64,000 nucleotides of DNA from Herbaspirillum autotrophicum (GTDB lineage Bacteria > Pseudomonadota > Gammaproteobacteria > Burkholderiales > Burkholderiaceae_D): assembly GCF_001189915.1 (NCBI RefSeq), contig NZ_LFLS01000005.1, forward strand, positions 62,001 through 126,000, read 5' to 3'. Numbering within the stretch: the first letter of the stretch is position 1; the number at the start of each line of letters is the position of its first letter. Shown piece by piece: positions 1 to 9,698 of the stretch. A program made the translations under genes and the position numbers. Under the pieces are notes generated by a model that was given only the letters and a program-made list of their open reading frames with translations, was not told the origin of the DNA and did not search any database.

Positions 1-879
1 CTGTTTCCGGAATTGTTTATCCGCCACAAGATTGCGCCGGTCGATCATTATCCCGACATGCTGCTCGACAATCTGCGCTCGGTGGCGCCGACCGGCGTCA
101 CCGATCCGAGCGTGGTGGTGATGACGCCCGGCATGTATAACTCGGCTTACTTCGAACACGCATTCCTGGCGCAGCAAATGGGCGTCGAGCTGGTCGAAGG
201 ACAGGATCTGTTCGTCAAGGACAACACGGTCTACATGCGTACCACGCGCGGACCGAAGCGCGTCGATGTGATCTATCGCCGGATCGATGACGACTATCTG
301 GACCCGCTGGCATTCCGCCCCGACTCTTCACTCGGCGTACCCGGTCTGCTGTCCGCCTATCGCGCCGGCAAGGTGACGCTGGCCAATGCCATCGGCACCG
401 GCGTCGCCGACGACAAATCGATTTACCCGTATGTGCCCGACATGATCCGTTTCTATCTGTCGGAAGAACCCATCCTCAACAACGTTCCAACGTATCAGTG
501 TCGCAAGAAAGACGACTTGTCCTATACCCTGGCCAATCTGGAAAAACTGGTGGTCAAGGAAGTCCATGGTGCCGGCGGCTACGGCATGCTGGTCGGACCA
601 GCATCCACCAAACAGGAAATCGAAGATTTCCGCCTGCGTATCCTCGCCAAGCCGGACGGCTATATCGCGCAACCGACGCTGGCATTGTCAGTCTGTCCGA
701 CCTATGTCGATGCCGGTATTGCACCGCGCCATCTCGATCTGCGGCCATTCGTGCTGTCGGGAAAAACTGTCTCCATGGTGAAAGGCGGCCTGACCCGGGT
801 CGCCCTCAAAGACGGTTCGCTGGTCGTCAATTCGTCGCAGGGCGGCGGTACCAAAGACACTTGGATTCTGGAGAAATGA
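1..879 (+). CDS. Circularly permuted ATP-grasp protein (5'-truncated by window edge)
   Basis: The reading frame is open from base 1, so the start lies upstream; 292 C-terminal residues are visible. The sequence resembles the circularly permuted ATP-grasp family (DUF404/DUF407): a glycine-rich nucleotide-binding stretch [11 protein letters not shown] near the middle and the characteristic end [13 protein letters not shown]. Family members are thought to ligate amino acids or peptides using ATP, but no substrate is established. One base separates the stop from the alpha-E gene, and the Anbu peptidase gene follows, the usual genomic company of this family. The role in peptide synthesis or tagging is an inference from this context. 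Confidence 0.88.
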   Translation: MFPELFIRHKIAPVDHYPDMLLDNLRSVAPTGVTDPSVVVMTPGMYNSAYFEHAFLAQQMGVELVEGQDLFVKDNTVYMRTTRGPKRVDVIYRRIDDDYLDPLAFRPDSSLGVPGLLSAYRAGKVTLANAIGTGVADDKSIYPYVPDMIRFYLSEEPILNNVPTYQCRKKDDLSYTLANLEKLVVKEVHGAGGYGMLVGPASTKQEIEDFRLRILAKPDGYIAQPTLALSVCPTYVDAGIAPRHLDLRPFVLSGKTVSMVKGGLTRVALKDGSLVVNSSQGGGTKDTWILEK

Positions 880-880
880 C

Positions 881-1870
881 ATGTTGAGCCGCACCGCTGA
901 TCACCTGTTCTGGATGGCCCGCTACACCGAGCGCGCCGAAAATACTGCCCGCATGCTGGATGTCAATGTCCAGACCTCACTGTTGCCGCAATCGGTGGAA
1001 GATGCCGAACAAGGCTGGCGCGCCGTCCTCGGCATTTCCGAATTGCTGCATAGCTACGACCAGAAATACGATGCACTGACACAAAAAGACGTGATCGATT
1101 TCATGGTGCGCGATCCCGGCAATCCATCCTCGATTGCCTCGTGCCTGAAGCAGGCGCGCGAAAATGCACGCGCCGTACGCGGCGCACTGACGACCGAAGC
1201 CTGGGAAATCCAGAACGCCACCTGGATCAAGATGCAGGGCTATCTGCAAACCAGTGCCCTGGAACAGAATCCCAGTGATTTTTTCGAATGGGTAAAGCAC
1301 CGCTCGCATCTGTCGCGCGGCGTGACAATCGGCACCATGCTCAAGGATGAAGCCTTCCACTTCATTCGCCTCGGCACCTTTCTGGAACGCGCCGACAACA
1401 CCGCCCGCATCATTGACGTCAAGTTTCACGGCGCCAAGGAGAGCAAGCAAAGCCAGTCCGGACAAAGTCAGAGCCAAAGCCTGACGGCAAAGGATGGCAG
1501 CACGCCGATTGATTTCTATTACTGGGCTGCGATTCTGCGTTCGGTCTCCGGCTTCGAAATCTACCGCAAGGTGTATCGCGACGTCATTACCCCGGAACGC
1601 GTGGCCGAGTTGCTGATCCTGCGTGCCGATATGCCCCGTTCGCTGGCGGCCTGCATGAGTCACGTGCTGAGCAATCTGAAAAACGTGCACAACGATGTGT
1701 CATCCGATACCGAACGGTTTGCCGGCAAACTGCACGCCGACCTCAAGTTCAGCTCCATCGAAGAAGTGCTGGAAGCCGGTCTGCATGATTACCTGACCGT
1801 CTTTCTGGAGCGCATCTTTGAACTCGGCAACCGCATCAGCAAGGATTTCCTGGTGCCGCTGGCGGCCTAG
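881..1870 (+). CDS. Alpha-E domain protein (DUF403)
   Basis: This 329-residue, mostly helical protein starts at an ATG one base after the ATP-grasp stop, so the two are probably translationally coupled. Two related motifs are visible, WMARYTERAENTARML near the N-terminus and FLERADNTARIID near residue 170, typical of the alpha-E (all-alpha, conserved Glu) family. A low-complexity Ser/Gln stretch at about residues 186-205 is probably a flexible loop. Biochemical function is unknown. The family is almost always encoded beside circularly permuted ATP-grasp proteins and often beside transglutaminase-like proteins and Anbu, suggesting a shared peptide-modifying pathway. Confidence 0.88.
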   Translation: MLSRTADHLFWMARYTERAENTARMLDVNVQTSLLPQSVEDAEQGWRAVLGISELLHSYDQKYDALTQKDVIDFMVRDPGNPSSIASCLKQARENARAVRGALTTEAWEIQNATWIKMQGYLQTSALEQNPSDFFEWVKHRSHLSRGVTIGTMLKDEAFHFIRLGTFLERADNTARIIDVKFHGAKESKQSQSGQSQSQSLTAKDGSTPIDFYYWAAILRSVSGFEIYRKVYRDVITPERVAELLILRADMPRSLAACMSHVLSNLKNVHNDVSSDTERFAGKLHADLKFSSIEEVLEAGLHDYLTVFLERIFELGNRISKDFLVPLAA

Positions 1871-1979
1871 GAACCCGACAAATTGCCACCCGGCATTCAG
1901 ATTCATCTGAAACCGGGTGCAAATGTCTCGGTGCAGCGACATTTTGTCCCCGCCCGCGCCAAGAGCGTGCGGGGCTTCC

Positions 1980-2014
1980 TGTAAAATTCGGGTTTTACAT
2001 CCTTTCTTTACATC
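1980..2014 (+). promoter_or_regulatory. Repeat-rich leader just upstream of anbu
   Basis: An inverted repeat TGTAAAA-N6-TTTTACA spans 1980-1999. The octamer TTTACATC occurs at 1994-2001 and again at 2007-2014, ending at the base before the anbu ATG. No Shine-Dalgarno sequence is visible. The repeats could be an operator or part of a promoter (TAAAAT at 1982-1987 could be a -10). The function is not known. Confidence 0.4.
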
Positions 2015-2893
2015 ATGACTTACTGCGTTGCCATGCGCCTGAACTCAGGGCTGGTCTTCTTATCCGATTCCCGCACCAATGCGGGCGTCGATCATGTCGG
2101 CACATTCCGCAAGATGAATGTCTACGAGAATCCCGGCGAACGCGTCATGGTATTGATGACGGCAGGCAATCTTTCCATTTCGCAATCGATACGCCAGATC
2201 GTGGCCGAGCGCACCAATGCGGCCGGGCATACCATCTGGACCGCGACCTCGATGTATGAAGCAGCCCAGATTCTGGGCGATGCGATTCGCAGCGTCCATG
2301 ATCGCGACGCCGAAGAACTCAAGAAATTCGGTATCGACTTCAATGTCAGCATTCTGTTCGGCGGCCAGATCAAGGGCGAACGCTGTCGTCTGTTCCAGAT
2401 GTATTCGGCCGGCAACTTTATCGAATCGCACGATGAAAACACCTATTTTCAGATCGGCGAAGCCAAATACGGCAAACCCATCATCGACCGCGTGGTGACA
2501 CCGGACTCGACACTGGATGAAGCGGCAAAGTGCGCGTTGATTTCGATGGATTCAACGCTGCGCTCGAACATTTCGGTCGGTCTGCCGCTCGATCTGCTGC
2601 TGTATGACACAGATCAGTTGGCGGTGACGCGCTTCGTCACGGTCGATGAAAGCAATCAATACTTCCAGATGATTCGCTCAAGCTGGGGTGCACAACTCAA
2701 GCGGGTGTTCGAGACGATTGACGATCCGGTCTGGGATGCGGCACCGGAAACCACCGCCAATGTGCTGTCAACGCGCGACATCCACAGCGAACCGGTCCGT
2801 GTAGCACCACCTGCCAGCCTGGTACGCGAACAGCATCCGGTACCGCGGCAGACACTGGCAGAGCAGGATTGCGACAAAAAACAGGCCGGCTGA
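2015..2893 (+). CDS. Anbu proteasome-type peptidase (BPH)
   Basis: The 292-residue protein begins MTYCVAMRL. Removal of Met would expose the N-terminal Thr nucleophile of Ntn hydrolases. Asp in FLSDSRTNAG (17 from Thr) and Lys in FRKMNVYE (32 from Thr) fit the catalytic Asp and Lys of the proteasome/HslV fold. The sequence matches Anbu, the ancestral beta-subunit homologue (betaproteobacterial proteasome homologue, COG3484). About 45 C-terminal residues rich in Pro, Val and Arg extend past the core. It follows the ATP-grasp/alpha-E pair by 144 bases, its usual partners; known Anbu proteins form open helical oligomers, and their substrates remain unclear. Confidence 0.9.
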   Translation: MTYCVAMRLNSGLVFLSDSRTNAGVDHVGTFRKMNVYENPGERVMVLMTAGNLSISQSIRQIVAERTNAAGHTIWTATSMYEAAQILGDAIRSVHDRDAEELKKFGIDFNVSILFGGQIKGERCRLFQMYSAGNFIESHDENTYFQIGEAKYGKPIIDRVVTPDSTLDEAAKCALISMDSTLRSNISVGLPLDLLLYDTDQLAVTRFVTVDESNQYFQMIRSSWGAQLKRVFETIDDPVWDAAPETTANVLSTRDIHSEPVRVAPPASLVREQHPVPRQTLAEQDCDKKQAG

Positions 2894-2920
2894 ACCGCAT
2901 TGACGGTTGCTGCGGGCCAT

Positions 2921-2961
2921 AAAAAAACGGCTGCAAGATCATCATCTTGCAGCCGTTTTTT
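2921..2961. terminator. Bidirectional rho-independent terminator between anbu and purM
   Basis: A 12-bp perfect stem (CGGCTGCAAGAT at 2928-2939, complement at 2944-2955) has a 4-base loop. A run of seven A lies on the left and six T on the right, so it can stop transcription from anbu (+) and purM (-). Confidence 0.9.
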
Positions 2962-2991
2962 CTTGCCGGCAGCGCCGGCGTGCAGTCGGGA

Positions 2992-4035
2992 TCAGACCAC
3001 GATGGTTTGCGCTTCGCCTTCAGCGCGCGCACGAATTTCACCGATGCGGCTGACCGTCTCACCGGCCGCTTGCAACTGTGCAATCGCCGCGTCGGCATTT
3101 TCTTTCGACACGATCACGGTCATACCGATACCGCAGTTGAATACGCGGTGCATTTCGGCATCTGCCACGCCGCCATGCTGTTGCAGCCACGTGAACAGTG
3201 GCGGCATGGTCCATGCCTTGCTGTCCAGCACTGCCGTCAGATGCTTTTGCAATACGCGCGGCACGTTTTCCACCAGACCGCCGCCGGTGATGTGCACCAG
3301 GCCCTTGACTTCCATCGATGCCATCAGCGCCAGCAATGGCTTGACGTAGATGCGGGTCGGCTCCATCAGGACATCGGCCAGCTTGCGGCCGTGGAAGTCG
3401 GAATCCAGATCCGGCTTGGCGACTTCCAGAATCTTGCGCACCAGCGAGTAACCGTTGGAATGCGCGCCCGAAGATGCCAGACCCAGCACGACGTCGCCCG
3501 GAATGATCTTGGTGCCGTCGATCAGCCTGGATTTCTCCACGGCGCCGACCGCAAAACCGGCCAGATCGTACTCGCCGTCCGGGTACATGCTCGGCATTTC
3601 GGCCGTTTCGCCGCCGATCAGGGCACAGCCGGCCTGTTCGCAGCCCTTGGCGATGCCTTTGATGACATCGGTGGCGCTCGGGACGTCGAGCTTGCCGCAG
3701 GCGAAGTAATCCAGGAAAAACAGCGGTTCTGCGCCTTGCACCAGAATGTCGTTGACGCTCATGGCGACCAGATCGATGCCCACGGTGTCATGCCGTTTGA
3801 GCATGAAGGCCAGCTTCAGCTTGGTGCCGACGCCGTCGGTACCGGACACCAGAACCGGCTCCTTGAACTTCTTGCTGATCTCGAACAGGGCGCCGAAACC
3901 ACCGATACCGCCGAGCACGCCTTCGCGTGTCGTGCGCTTGGCAAAAGGCTTGATCGCTTCAACTAAAGCGTCTCCTGCATCAATATCGACACCGGCGTCG
4001 CGGTAGGAAAGGGAAACATTGGATGATGAAGTCAT
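2992..4035 (-). CDS. purM: Phosphoribosylformylglycinamidine cyclo-ligase (AIR synthetase)
   Basis: This 347-residue enzyme makes 5-aminoimidazole ribonucleotide from FGAM with ATP in purine biosynthesis, in the cytosol. Hallmarks are [13 protein letters not shown] at the N-terminus, [10 protein letters not shown], the nucleotide-binding [12 protein letters not shown], and [25 protein letters not shown]. The length equals the family norm of about 345. It is divergent from the AI-2E permease/hda string, with about 105 bases between the starts, and is convergent with anbu across a bidirectional terminator. Confidence 0.98.
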   Translation of the reverse strand: MTSSSNVSLSYRDAGVDIDAGDALVEAIKPFAKRTTREGVLGGIGGFGALFEISKKFKEPVLVSGTDGVGTKLKLAFMLKRHDTVGIDLVAMSVNDILVQGAEPLFFLDYFACGKLDVPSATDVIKGIAKGCEQAGCALIGGETAEMPSMYPDGEYDLAGFAVGAVEKSRLIDGTKIIPGDVVLGLASSGAHSNGYSLVRKILEVAKPDLDSDFHGRKLADVLMEPTRIYVKPLLALMASMEVKGLVHITGGGLVENVPRVLQKHLTAVLDSKAWTMPPLFTWLQQHGGVADAEMHRVFNCGIGMTVIVSKENADAAIAQLQAAGETVSRIGEIRARAEGEAQTIVV

Positions 4036-4140
4036 GATGATATTGGCACTGGAGGCGGTAAAATAGAGAAGTTAACCTGGAGCGAGAATGCTCCGTCAAA
4101 CCGTGATTTTATCAAACCGATCCATCTAAAGCCCGATTAC

Positions 4141-5229
4141 ATGCCATTTTCTTTATCGAATGAGCGAAAACAGAGCTTGCTGTGGCTCACTTTAGGGCTT
4201 CTGCTGCTGGGCTTGCTGGTACTGCTTGGCCCCATGCTGACACCGTTCATTACGGCTGCCATCCTCGCTTACGCCCTGAATCCGGGCGTCGACTGGCTGG
4301 CCCGGCGTCGCATCGGTCCGTTTCCCTGCCCGCGCCTGCTGGCAGTGACGCTGGTCATCCTGTTGTTTATTCTGGTCATTCTGGCGCTGATTCTGGTGGT
4401 GGTCCCGGTCCTGATGAAGGAATTGCCGCTGTTGCAGCAGCAGATTCCGAGTTTTCTCGACAAACTCAACCACTTCGTATCACCGCGTCTGCGAGAATTC
4501 GGCATTGATGTACGGCTCGATGGCGTCGGCCTCAAAAAGCTGCTGACCCAGCAACTGGCGACCAGCGGCGATGAGATCTGGGCCTCGGTGCTGGCCTCGG
4601 CCAGAGCCGGCAGCGGTGTCTTGCTGACCTGGCTGGCCAATCTGCTGTTCATTCCGATGGTGTTGTTTTATTTGTTGCAAGACTGGCATCCCTTCATCAA
4701 ACGCCTGGAAAACATGATTCCGCGCGGCTGGCTCAACAAAACCCTGGGCATGGCGACCGAAGTCGACGATTTGCTGGCGCAGTACCTGCGCGGTCAATTG
4801 CTGGTCATGCTGATCCTGGCGGTTTATTATTCGGTTGCGCTGGCAATTGCCGGATTCGACATCGCCTTGCCGGTGGGCATCATTACCGGCTTGCTGGTGT
4901 TTATTCCCTACGTCGGCTTCGGCCTTGGCCTGGTATTGGCGCTGATCGCAGCCATACTGCAATTTTCCGGTTTCTACGGACTGGTTGCGGTGGCCGTGAT
5001 TTATGGCATCGGCCAGGTTCTGGAAAGCTTCATTCTTACGCCGCGACTGGTTGGCGAACGCATCGGCCTGCATCCGCTGGTCGTTATTTTTGCCTTGATG
5101 GCTTTCGGACAATTGTTCGGTTTTGTCGGCGTGCTGATCGCCTTGCCGACTTCCGCCATCATTTCAGTCGTGGTACGTCATCTGCGCAGTCACTATCTGG
5201 CAAGCAGTTTTTACAATACCCAGACATGA
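4141..5229 (+). CDS. AI-2E family (PerM/YdiK-like) membrane permease
   Basis: The 362-residue integral membrane protein has about seven or eight hydrophobic helices, with two near the N-terminus (LLWLTLGLLLLGLLVLLGP onward) and a dense set after residue 210. The region containing FIPYVGFGLG and the C-terminal motif LVGERIGLHPLVVIFAL are typical of the AI-2E transporter family (PF01594). Despite the name, most members have no demonstrated AI-2 export role. It overlaps hda by 4 bases (ATGA), and beta-proteobacteria commonly keep this pairing downstream of divergent purM. Confidence 0.92.
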   Translation: MPFSLSNERKQSLLWLTLGLLLLGLLVLLGPMLTPFITAAILAYALNPGVDWLARRRIGPFPCPRLLAVTLVILLFILVILALILVVVPVLMKELPLLQQQIPSFLDKLNHFVSPRLREFGIDVRLDGVGLKKLLTQQLATSGDEIWASVLASARAGSGVLLTWLANLLFIPMVLFYLLQDWHPFIKRLENMIPRGWLNKTLGMATEVDDLLAQYLRGQLLVMLILAVYYSVALAIAGFDIALPVGIITGLLVFIPYVGFGLGLVLALIAAILQFSGFYGLVAVAVIYGIGQVLESFILTPRLVGERIGLHPLVVIFALMAFGQLFGFVGVLIALPTSAIISVVVRHLRSHYLASSFYNTQT

Positions 5230-5918
5230 GACAACTACTGCTGGACATCAGCGCGGAAAACCCGCAGACCTTTGATACTTTCGTCACGGGTCAAAATCTC
5301 GAACTGCTGCAACGTTTGCGCGACGTCTCTTCCGAGCGCGCGCAAAATACGCTCAGCGACCGCTTCATTTACGTCTGGGCCAACGCCGGCGCCGGCAAGT
5401 CACATCTGTTGCACGCGGTCGCCAATGCCACTGAAGGCGTGCGCCTGATCACTCCCGAGGCCGCTGAAACGGCGTTCGATTACAGCCCGGAGGTCAACTG
5501 TTACCTGCTGGATGACTGTGACCGATTGCCGCCGGCGTCGCAAATTGCCGCCTTCAACCTGTTCAACCAAATCCGCGAACTCGGCGGCTATCTGGTCAGC
5601 ACCGGTTCGTTGCCGCCGGCGCAATTGCAATTGCGCGAAGATTTGCGCACCCGCCTCGGCTGGGGTCTGATCTATCAGTTGCACGGATTGACTGACGATG
5701 AAAAAATCGCTGCACTGACGCAATCGGCACAGGCGCGCGGCATCACGGTATCATCCGGCGTGCTGTCGTATTTGCTGACCCATTACCGACGTGACATGAG
5801 TTCGCTGTCACAGATGCTGGACGCACTGGACAGCTATTCGCTGGAAACCAAACGTCCGATTACCTTGCCGCTGCTGCGCGAGTTATTACAACAGGAAGCT
5901 GAAGACCCGATACCATGA
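5226..5918 (+). CDS. hda: DnaA regulatory inactivator Hda
   Basis: This 230-residue AAA+ protein works with the DNA-loaded sliding clamp to stimulate DnaA-ATP hydrolysis and prevent re-initiation. The N-terminus QLLLDI fits the clamp-binding peptide. A Walker A motif GAGKSHLL lies at about residues 55-62, and a Walker B-like YLLDDCDRL follows. It has the DnaA-like AAA+ core but no DNA-binding domain IV, as expected. The start ATG overlaps the upstream permease stop by 4 bases and the gene's stop overlaps the HAD gene by 4 bases, indicating one polycistronic unit. Confidence 0.96.
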   Translation: MRQLLLDISAENPQTFDTFVTGQNLELLQRLRDVSSERAQNTLSDRFIYVWANAGAGKSHLLHAVANATEGVRLITPEAAETAFDYSPEVNCYLLDDCDRLPPASQIAAFNLFNQIRELGGYLVSTGSLPPAQLQLREDLRTRLGWGLIYQLHGLTDDEKIAALTQSAQARGITVSSGVLSYLLTHYRRDMSSLSQMLDALDSYSLETKRPITLPLLRELLQQEAEDPIP

Positions 5919-6595
5919 ATCTTGCTCTATTTGATCTGGACCACACCCTGATACCACTCGACTCCGATCATGAGTGGGGAGAGTTTCTGGCCCGCACCGG
6001 CGCCATCGATGCCGTCGCCTTCCAGAAAAGCAATGACGAATGGTATGCCCAGTACCAGGCCGGCACGCTGGATCCGGTGAAGTATCTGGAATTTGCCTTT
6101 GGCACCATGGCCCAATTTCCACGGCAACAACTCGATGACTGGCATGCGCAATTCATGGCAGAAGTCATCAGGCCGTCGATGGTGCCAGCCGCACAGGCCG
6201 TGGTCCAGAAACATCTGGATGCCGGCGATCTGGTCGCCATCGTGACCGCCACCAACAGTTTCGTGACGGCGCCGATTGCCGAGTTGTTCAAGGTCGAGCA
6301 TTTGATTGCCTCCCGTCCCGAAGTCGATGCCGATGGCCGCATCACCGGCAAATTGCTGGACTCGCCGACCTATGGTCCGGGCAAGGTGACACATACCAAT
6401 GACTGGCTGGCAGGTCTCGGCAAAACGCTCAACGACTTCGATGCCAGCTATTTTTACAGTGATTCACAAAACGATATTCCGCTGCTGTCCTGCGTGACGC
6501 ATCCGGTCGCGACCAACCCCAACGAGCGGCTGAAGGCACATGCAATTGCCAACGGCTGGCCGATTCTGAATCTCTTCGACGCGCACGCGCAATGA
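5915..6595 (+). CDS. HAD-IB family hydrolase (SerB-like phosphatase)
   Basis: The 226-residue protein has the HAD catalytic DxD signature at the very N-terminus (LFDLDHTLIPLDSD), a helical cap, motif II in VTATNSF, and motif III/IV in YFYSDSQNDIPLL. It belongs to the HAD-IB phosphoserine-phosphatase-like branch (CicA-type); the substrate is unknown. It sits between hda and pcnB with 4-base overlaps on both sides, a conserved arrangement in Burkholderiales. Confidence 0.93.
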   Translation: MNLALFDLDHTLIPLDSDHEWGEFLARTGAIDAVAFQKSNDEWYAQYQAGTLDPVKYLEFAFGTMAQFPRQQLDDWHAQFMAEVIRPSMVPAAQAVVQKHLDAGDLVAIVTATNSFVTAPIAELFKVEHLIASRPEVDADGRITGKLLDSPTYGPGKVTHTNDWLAGLGKTLNDFDASYFYSDSQNDIPLLSCVTHPVATNPNERLKAHAIANGWPILNLFDAHAQ

Positions 6596-7956
6596 TTAAA
6601 AAGCTGATCCGCTCCATTCTGGGCAAAAATAAAAAGAGCGCGTCGTCTACCGAACCGACCGTACTGGGCCCCAAACAGCACGGCATCGATCCGCAACTGG
6701 TGTCACCCAATGCCATCCGGGTGACGCAGACGCTGCAGGAAGCCGGCTTCAAGGCATTCATTGTCGGCGGCGCCGTGCGCGATCTGTTACTGGCAGTCAA
6801 ACCCAAAGATTTTGACGTCGCCACCAATGCCACGCCGGAACAGGTCAAGCAATTGTTCCGGCGCGCCTTCATCATCGGCCGCCGGTTCCAGATCGTGCAT
6901 GTCATGTTCGGCCAGGAACTGATCGAAGTCACCACCTTCCGCGGCGCTTCTGCCGACAGTGCCCCCAAGGATGAACACGGCCGCGTGCTGCGCGACAATA
7001 CCTTCGGCGAACAGCACGAAGACGCCGTGCGGCGCGACTTCACCATCAACGCCATGTACTACGATCCGGCCACGCAATCGGTACTCGACTATCACGGCGG
7101 CATCGCTGACATTCGTGCCAAGACGCTGCGCATCATCGGCGTGCCGGAGGCGCGCTATCGCGAAGATCCGGTGCGCATGCTGCGCGTGGTGCGCTTTGCC
7201 GCCAAGCTGTCATTTACCATCGACGCTGCCACCAGCGCCCCGATTGCCGTCATGGCGCCGCTCATCAACAATGTGCCGGCAGCCCGCGTATTCGATGAAA
7301 TGCTCAAGCTGCTGATGAGTGGACACGCACTGGCGTGCTTGCAGCAATTGCGCAAAGAAGGTTTGCATCACGGTTTGCTGCCACTGCTGGATGTGGTGCT
7401 GGAGCAGCCGCTCGGCGAAAAATTCGTCACGCTGGCGCTGGCCAATACCGATGCCCGCATCAAGCAAGGCAAACCGGTTTCGCCCGGGTTCCTGTTTGCG
7501 TCCTTGCTGTGGCATCAGGTGCTGGAAAAATGGCATGCCTATCAGGCCGCCGGCGAGTATCCGATCCCGGCGCTGCATCTGGCGGCGGATGACGTGCTCA
7601 ACGCCCAGACCGAAAAACTGGCCTTGCAACGCAAGATCGCCTCCGACATGCGCGATATCTGGGCCATGCAGCCACGCTTCGAACGCCGCGTCGGCAAAGC
7701 GCCCTACAAATTGCTGGAACATTTGCGCCTGCGCGCCGGTTACGATTTCCTGTTGCTGCGTTGCGCTTCGGGCGAGATTGATGCCGAACTCGGCCAATGG
7801 TGGACTGACTTCATGCAAGCCGATGGCGCGGGACGTGAAGCGCTGCTGGCGCGCAAGCCGACCGAGAGCAGTTCCGCCGCTGCACCGGCTAAAAAACGCA
7901 AACGCCGCGGTGGTCGCCGCAAACCTGATGCCGCTGCGCCCGACGCCGAATCATGA
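6592..7956 (+). CDS. pcnB: Poly(A) polymerase I
   Basis: This 454-residue nucleotidyltransferase adds 3' poly(A) tails that promote RNA decay. The class II polymerase signature GGAVRDLLL is followed by DFDVATNATP, which holds the catalytic Asp pair. RRDFTINAMYYDP and YREDPVRMLRVVRFAAKL identify the tRNA-nucleotidyltransferase/PAP fold. The C-terminal tail is strongly basic (KKRKRRGGRRK), typical of PcnB as opposed to CCA-adding enzyme. Both ends overlap neighbours by 4 bases (HAD upstream, folK downstream). Confidence 0.96.
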   Translation: MIKKLIRSILGKNKKSASSTEPTVLGPKQHGIDPQLVSPNAIRVTQTLQEAGFKAFIVGGAVRDLLLAVKPKDFDVATNATPEQVKQLFRRAFIIGRRFQIVHVMFGQELIEVTTFRGASADSAPKDEHGRVLRDNTFGEQHEDAVRRDFTINAMYYDPATQSVLDYHGGIADIRAKTLRIIGVPEARYREDPVRMLRVVRFAAKLSFTIDAATSAPIAVMAPLINNVPAARVFDEMLKLLMSGHALACLQQLRKEGLHHGLLPLLDVVLEQPLGEKFVTLALANTDARIKQGKPVSPGFLFASLLWHQVLEKWHAYQAAGEYPIPALHLAADDVLNAQTEKLALQRKIASDMRDIWAMQPRFERRVGKAPYKLLEHLRLRAGYDFLLLRCASGEIDAELGQWWTDFMQADGAGREALLARKPTESSSAAAPAKKRKRRGGRRKPDAAAPDAES

Positions 7957-8441
7957 CAGCCCGGCCAGTCATCGCCTATATTGGCATCGGTGCCAATCTC
8001 GGTGATGCAATACGCAGCGTGAAAGAAGCATTGCAGGAAATCGCCCGCTTGCCGGATACCCGGCTGCGGGTCCACTCCGATTTGTATCGCACGGCGCCGG
8101 TTGATGCCGGTGGTGACGACTACATCAACGCCGTCGCCGCAGTCGACACCATGCTGGCGCCACATGCCTTGCTGGAGGCGTTGCAAGCCATCGAACTGGC
8201 GCACGGACGCCAGCGTCCGTATCGTAACGCGCCGCGTACGCTGGATCTGGATATCTTGCTGCATGGGGATCAATCGATCACGGACGCGGTACTGAACATT
8301 CCACATCCGCGCATGACACAACGGGCATTCGTTTTATTGCCGCTGCTGCAGATCGCGCCGGACATTGCCATACCCGGCGGTGCTGCCGCGCGTGACTATC
8401 TGGCGGCAGTGGCAGATCAGCGCATAGATAAAGTAATCTGA
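7953..8441 (+). CDS. folK: HPPK (6-hydroxymethyl-7,8-dihydropterin pyrophosphokinase)
   Basis: The 162-residue protein transfers pyrophosphate from ATP to 6-hydroxymethyl-dihydropterin in folate biosynthesis. Motifs AYIGIGANLGD and the HPPK signature APRTLDLDILL with flanking Arg residues are present. The ATG overlaps the pcnB stop. In related genomes folK is usually followed by dgk and panB. Here a divergent chemotaxis operon begins 12 bases after the folK stop and separates them by 12 kb. Confidence 0.96.
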   Translation: MTARPVIAYIGIGANLGDAIRSVKEALQEIARLPDTRLRVHSDLYRTAPVDAGGDDYINAVAAVDTMLAPHALLEALQAIELAHGRQRPYRNAPRTLDLDILLHGDQSITDAVLNIPHPRMTQRAFVLLPLLQIAPDIAIPGGAAARDYLAAVADQRIDKVI

Positions 8442-8453
8442 GCCGGGATCGCG

Positions 8454-9698
8454 CTATTTATCGTGGCTGACCGGCATCCGCAATTCCGGCAGACGGCGAT
8501 GGTGCCCTTTGAGCCAGATCGGAAAATCCTTGGCATCCATCGGCTTGGCGATCAGATATCCCTGTCCCAGCAGACATCCCGATTCTTGCAGCAAACGCCA
8601 GTCTTCCATGGTCTCGACACCTTCCGCCACGGTCACCAGTTCGAGCCGGCGCGCCATATCCAGCGCCGACTGCAGGATCACGCGCAAATTCTGCCGCTGA
8701 TGCGCGCCATGGACAAAGGAACGGTCGATCTTCAATTCGGTAAAGGGAATGCGCGCCAACTGCTGCATCGATGAAAAGCCGGTACCGTAATCGTCAATCG
8801 ACAAGCCGAAACCCTTGAGCCGCAGACGCGCCAGCGTACCCAGTGCACTGCCGAGATTGGCCACCACCGAACTCTCGGTAATTTCCAGCACGATCTGATC
8901 CGCCAGCAGGGCATGCTGCGCCAGCAGGTCCGACATCTTTTGCACGAAGTCCGGCATATCCAGCGATAACGGTGACAGATTGACCGCCACCTTGAGCGGC
9001 AGACCGCGCTCGTTCCACAGCGCCGCTTGCGCCATGGCCTTGGCCAGCATGTTCAGGGTCAGCTCATGAATCAGACCGCCTTGCTCGGCCAGCGGGATGA
9101 AACGATCCGGTGGAATGAAACCCATGGTCGGATGAATCCAGCGTGCCAGCGCTTCAACGCCCTTGAGCATGCCGGTACGCATATCAACCTTGGGCTGATA
9201 ATACGCCGTCAGTTCGCCGTTGCGCATGGCAGCAGCCAGTTCGGATTCGCAGATCGATGGCAGGCTGTCGTTTTTTTGCGGCGTGGAAGCAGCGACATCG
9301 AATGACTTCATCGCCGCCACGATTTTTTCCCGGTTCAGCGGTTTTTGCAGCGCGCCCAGAACGCGCATGCCGAGCGCCTGAATCATGGTTTCCACCGACG
9401 ACAGCAATGAGGTTTCCCGGCTCGATGCAACGATCAGCGGAAATGTCGCCTGACTCTGCTGCAACTGCTGGATCAGTTCGACGCCATCCATGCCCGGCAT
9501 TTCCAGATCGATGATGGCCAGGCTCGGCGGCAGCTTCAGCATGGCCAGCAACTCCAGTGCTTCATGCCCGTTACCGGCTTCGTAAATCAGGTCCACGCCC
9601 ATATCGCGCATCAAGCCTACCGTGTGCTCGCGTTGCACGGTACTGTCGTCAACGACCAGCAAAGACTCGATTTGATAAAGTGTCTTTTCAATAGCCAT
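8454..9698 (-). CDS. Response regulator with EAL c-di-GMP phosphodiesterase domain
   Basis: The 414-residue protein has an N-terminal receiver domain (acidic DD at 17-18, phospho-acceptor Asp64 in [11 protein letters not shown]) and a C-terminal EAL domain. The EAL catalytic set looks complete: [41 protein letters not shown] and VAEGVET. It is therefore predicted to hydrolyse cyclic di-GMP under phosphorylation control. It is the last gene of the chemotaxis operon and overlaps the cheB stop by 11 bases, which links chemotaxis signalling to c-di-GMP turnover. Confidence 0.95.
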   Translation of the reverse strand: MAIEKTLYQIESLLVVDDSTVQREHTVGLMRDMGVDLIYEAGNGHEALELLAMLKLPPSLAIIDLEMPGMDGVELIQQLQQSQATFPLIVASSRETSLLSSVETMIQALGMRVLGALQKPLNREKIVAAMKSFDVAASTPQKNDSLPSICESELAAAMRNGELTAYYQPKVDMRTGMLKGVEALARWIHPTMGFIPPDRFIPLAEQGGLIHELTLNMLAKAMAQAALWNERGLPLKVAVNLSPLSLDMPDFVQKMSDLLAQHALLADQIVLEITESSVVANLGSALGTLARLRLKGFGLSIDDYGTGFSSMQQLARIPFTELKIDRSFVHGAHQRQNLRVILQSALDMARRLELVTVAEGVETMEDWRLLQESGCLLGQGYLIAKPMDAKDFPIWLKGHHRRLPELRMPVSHDK

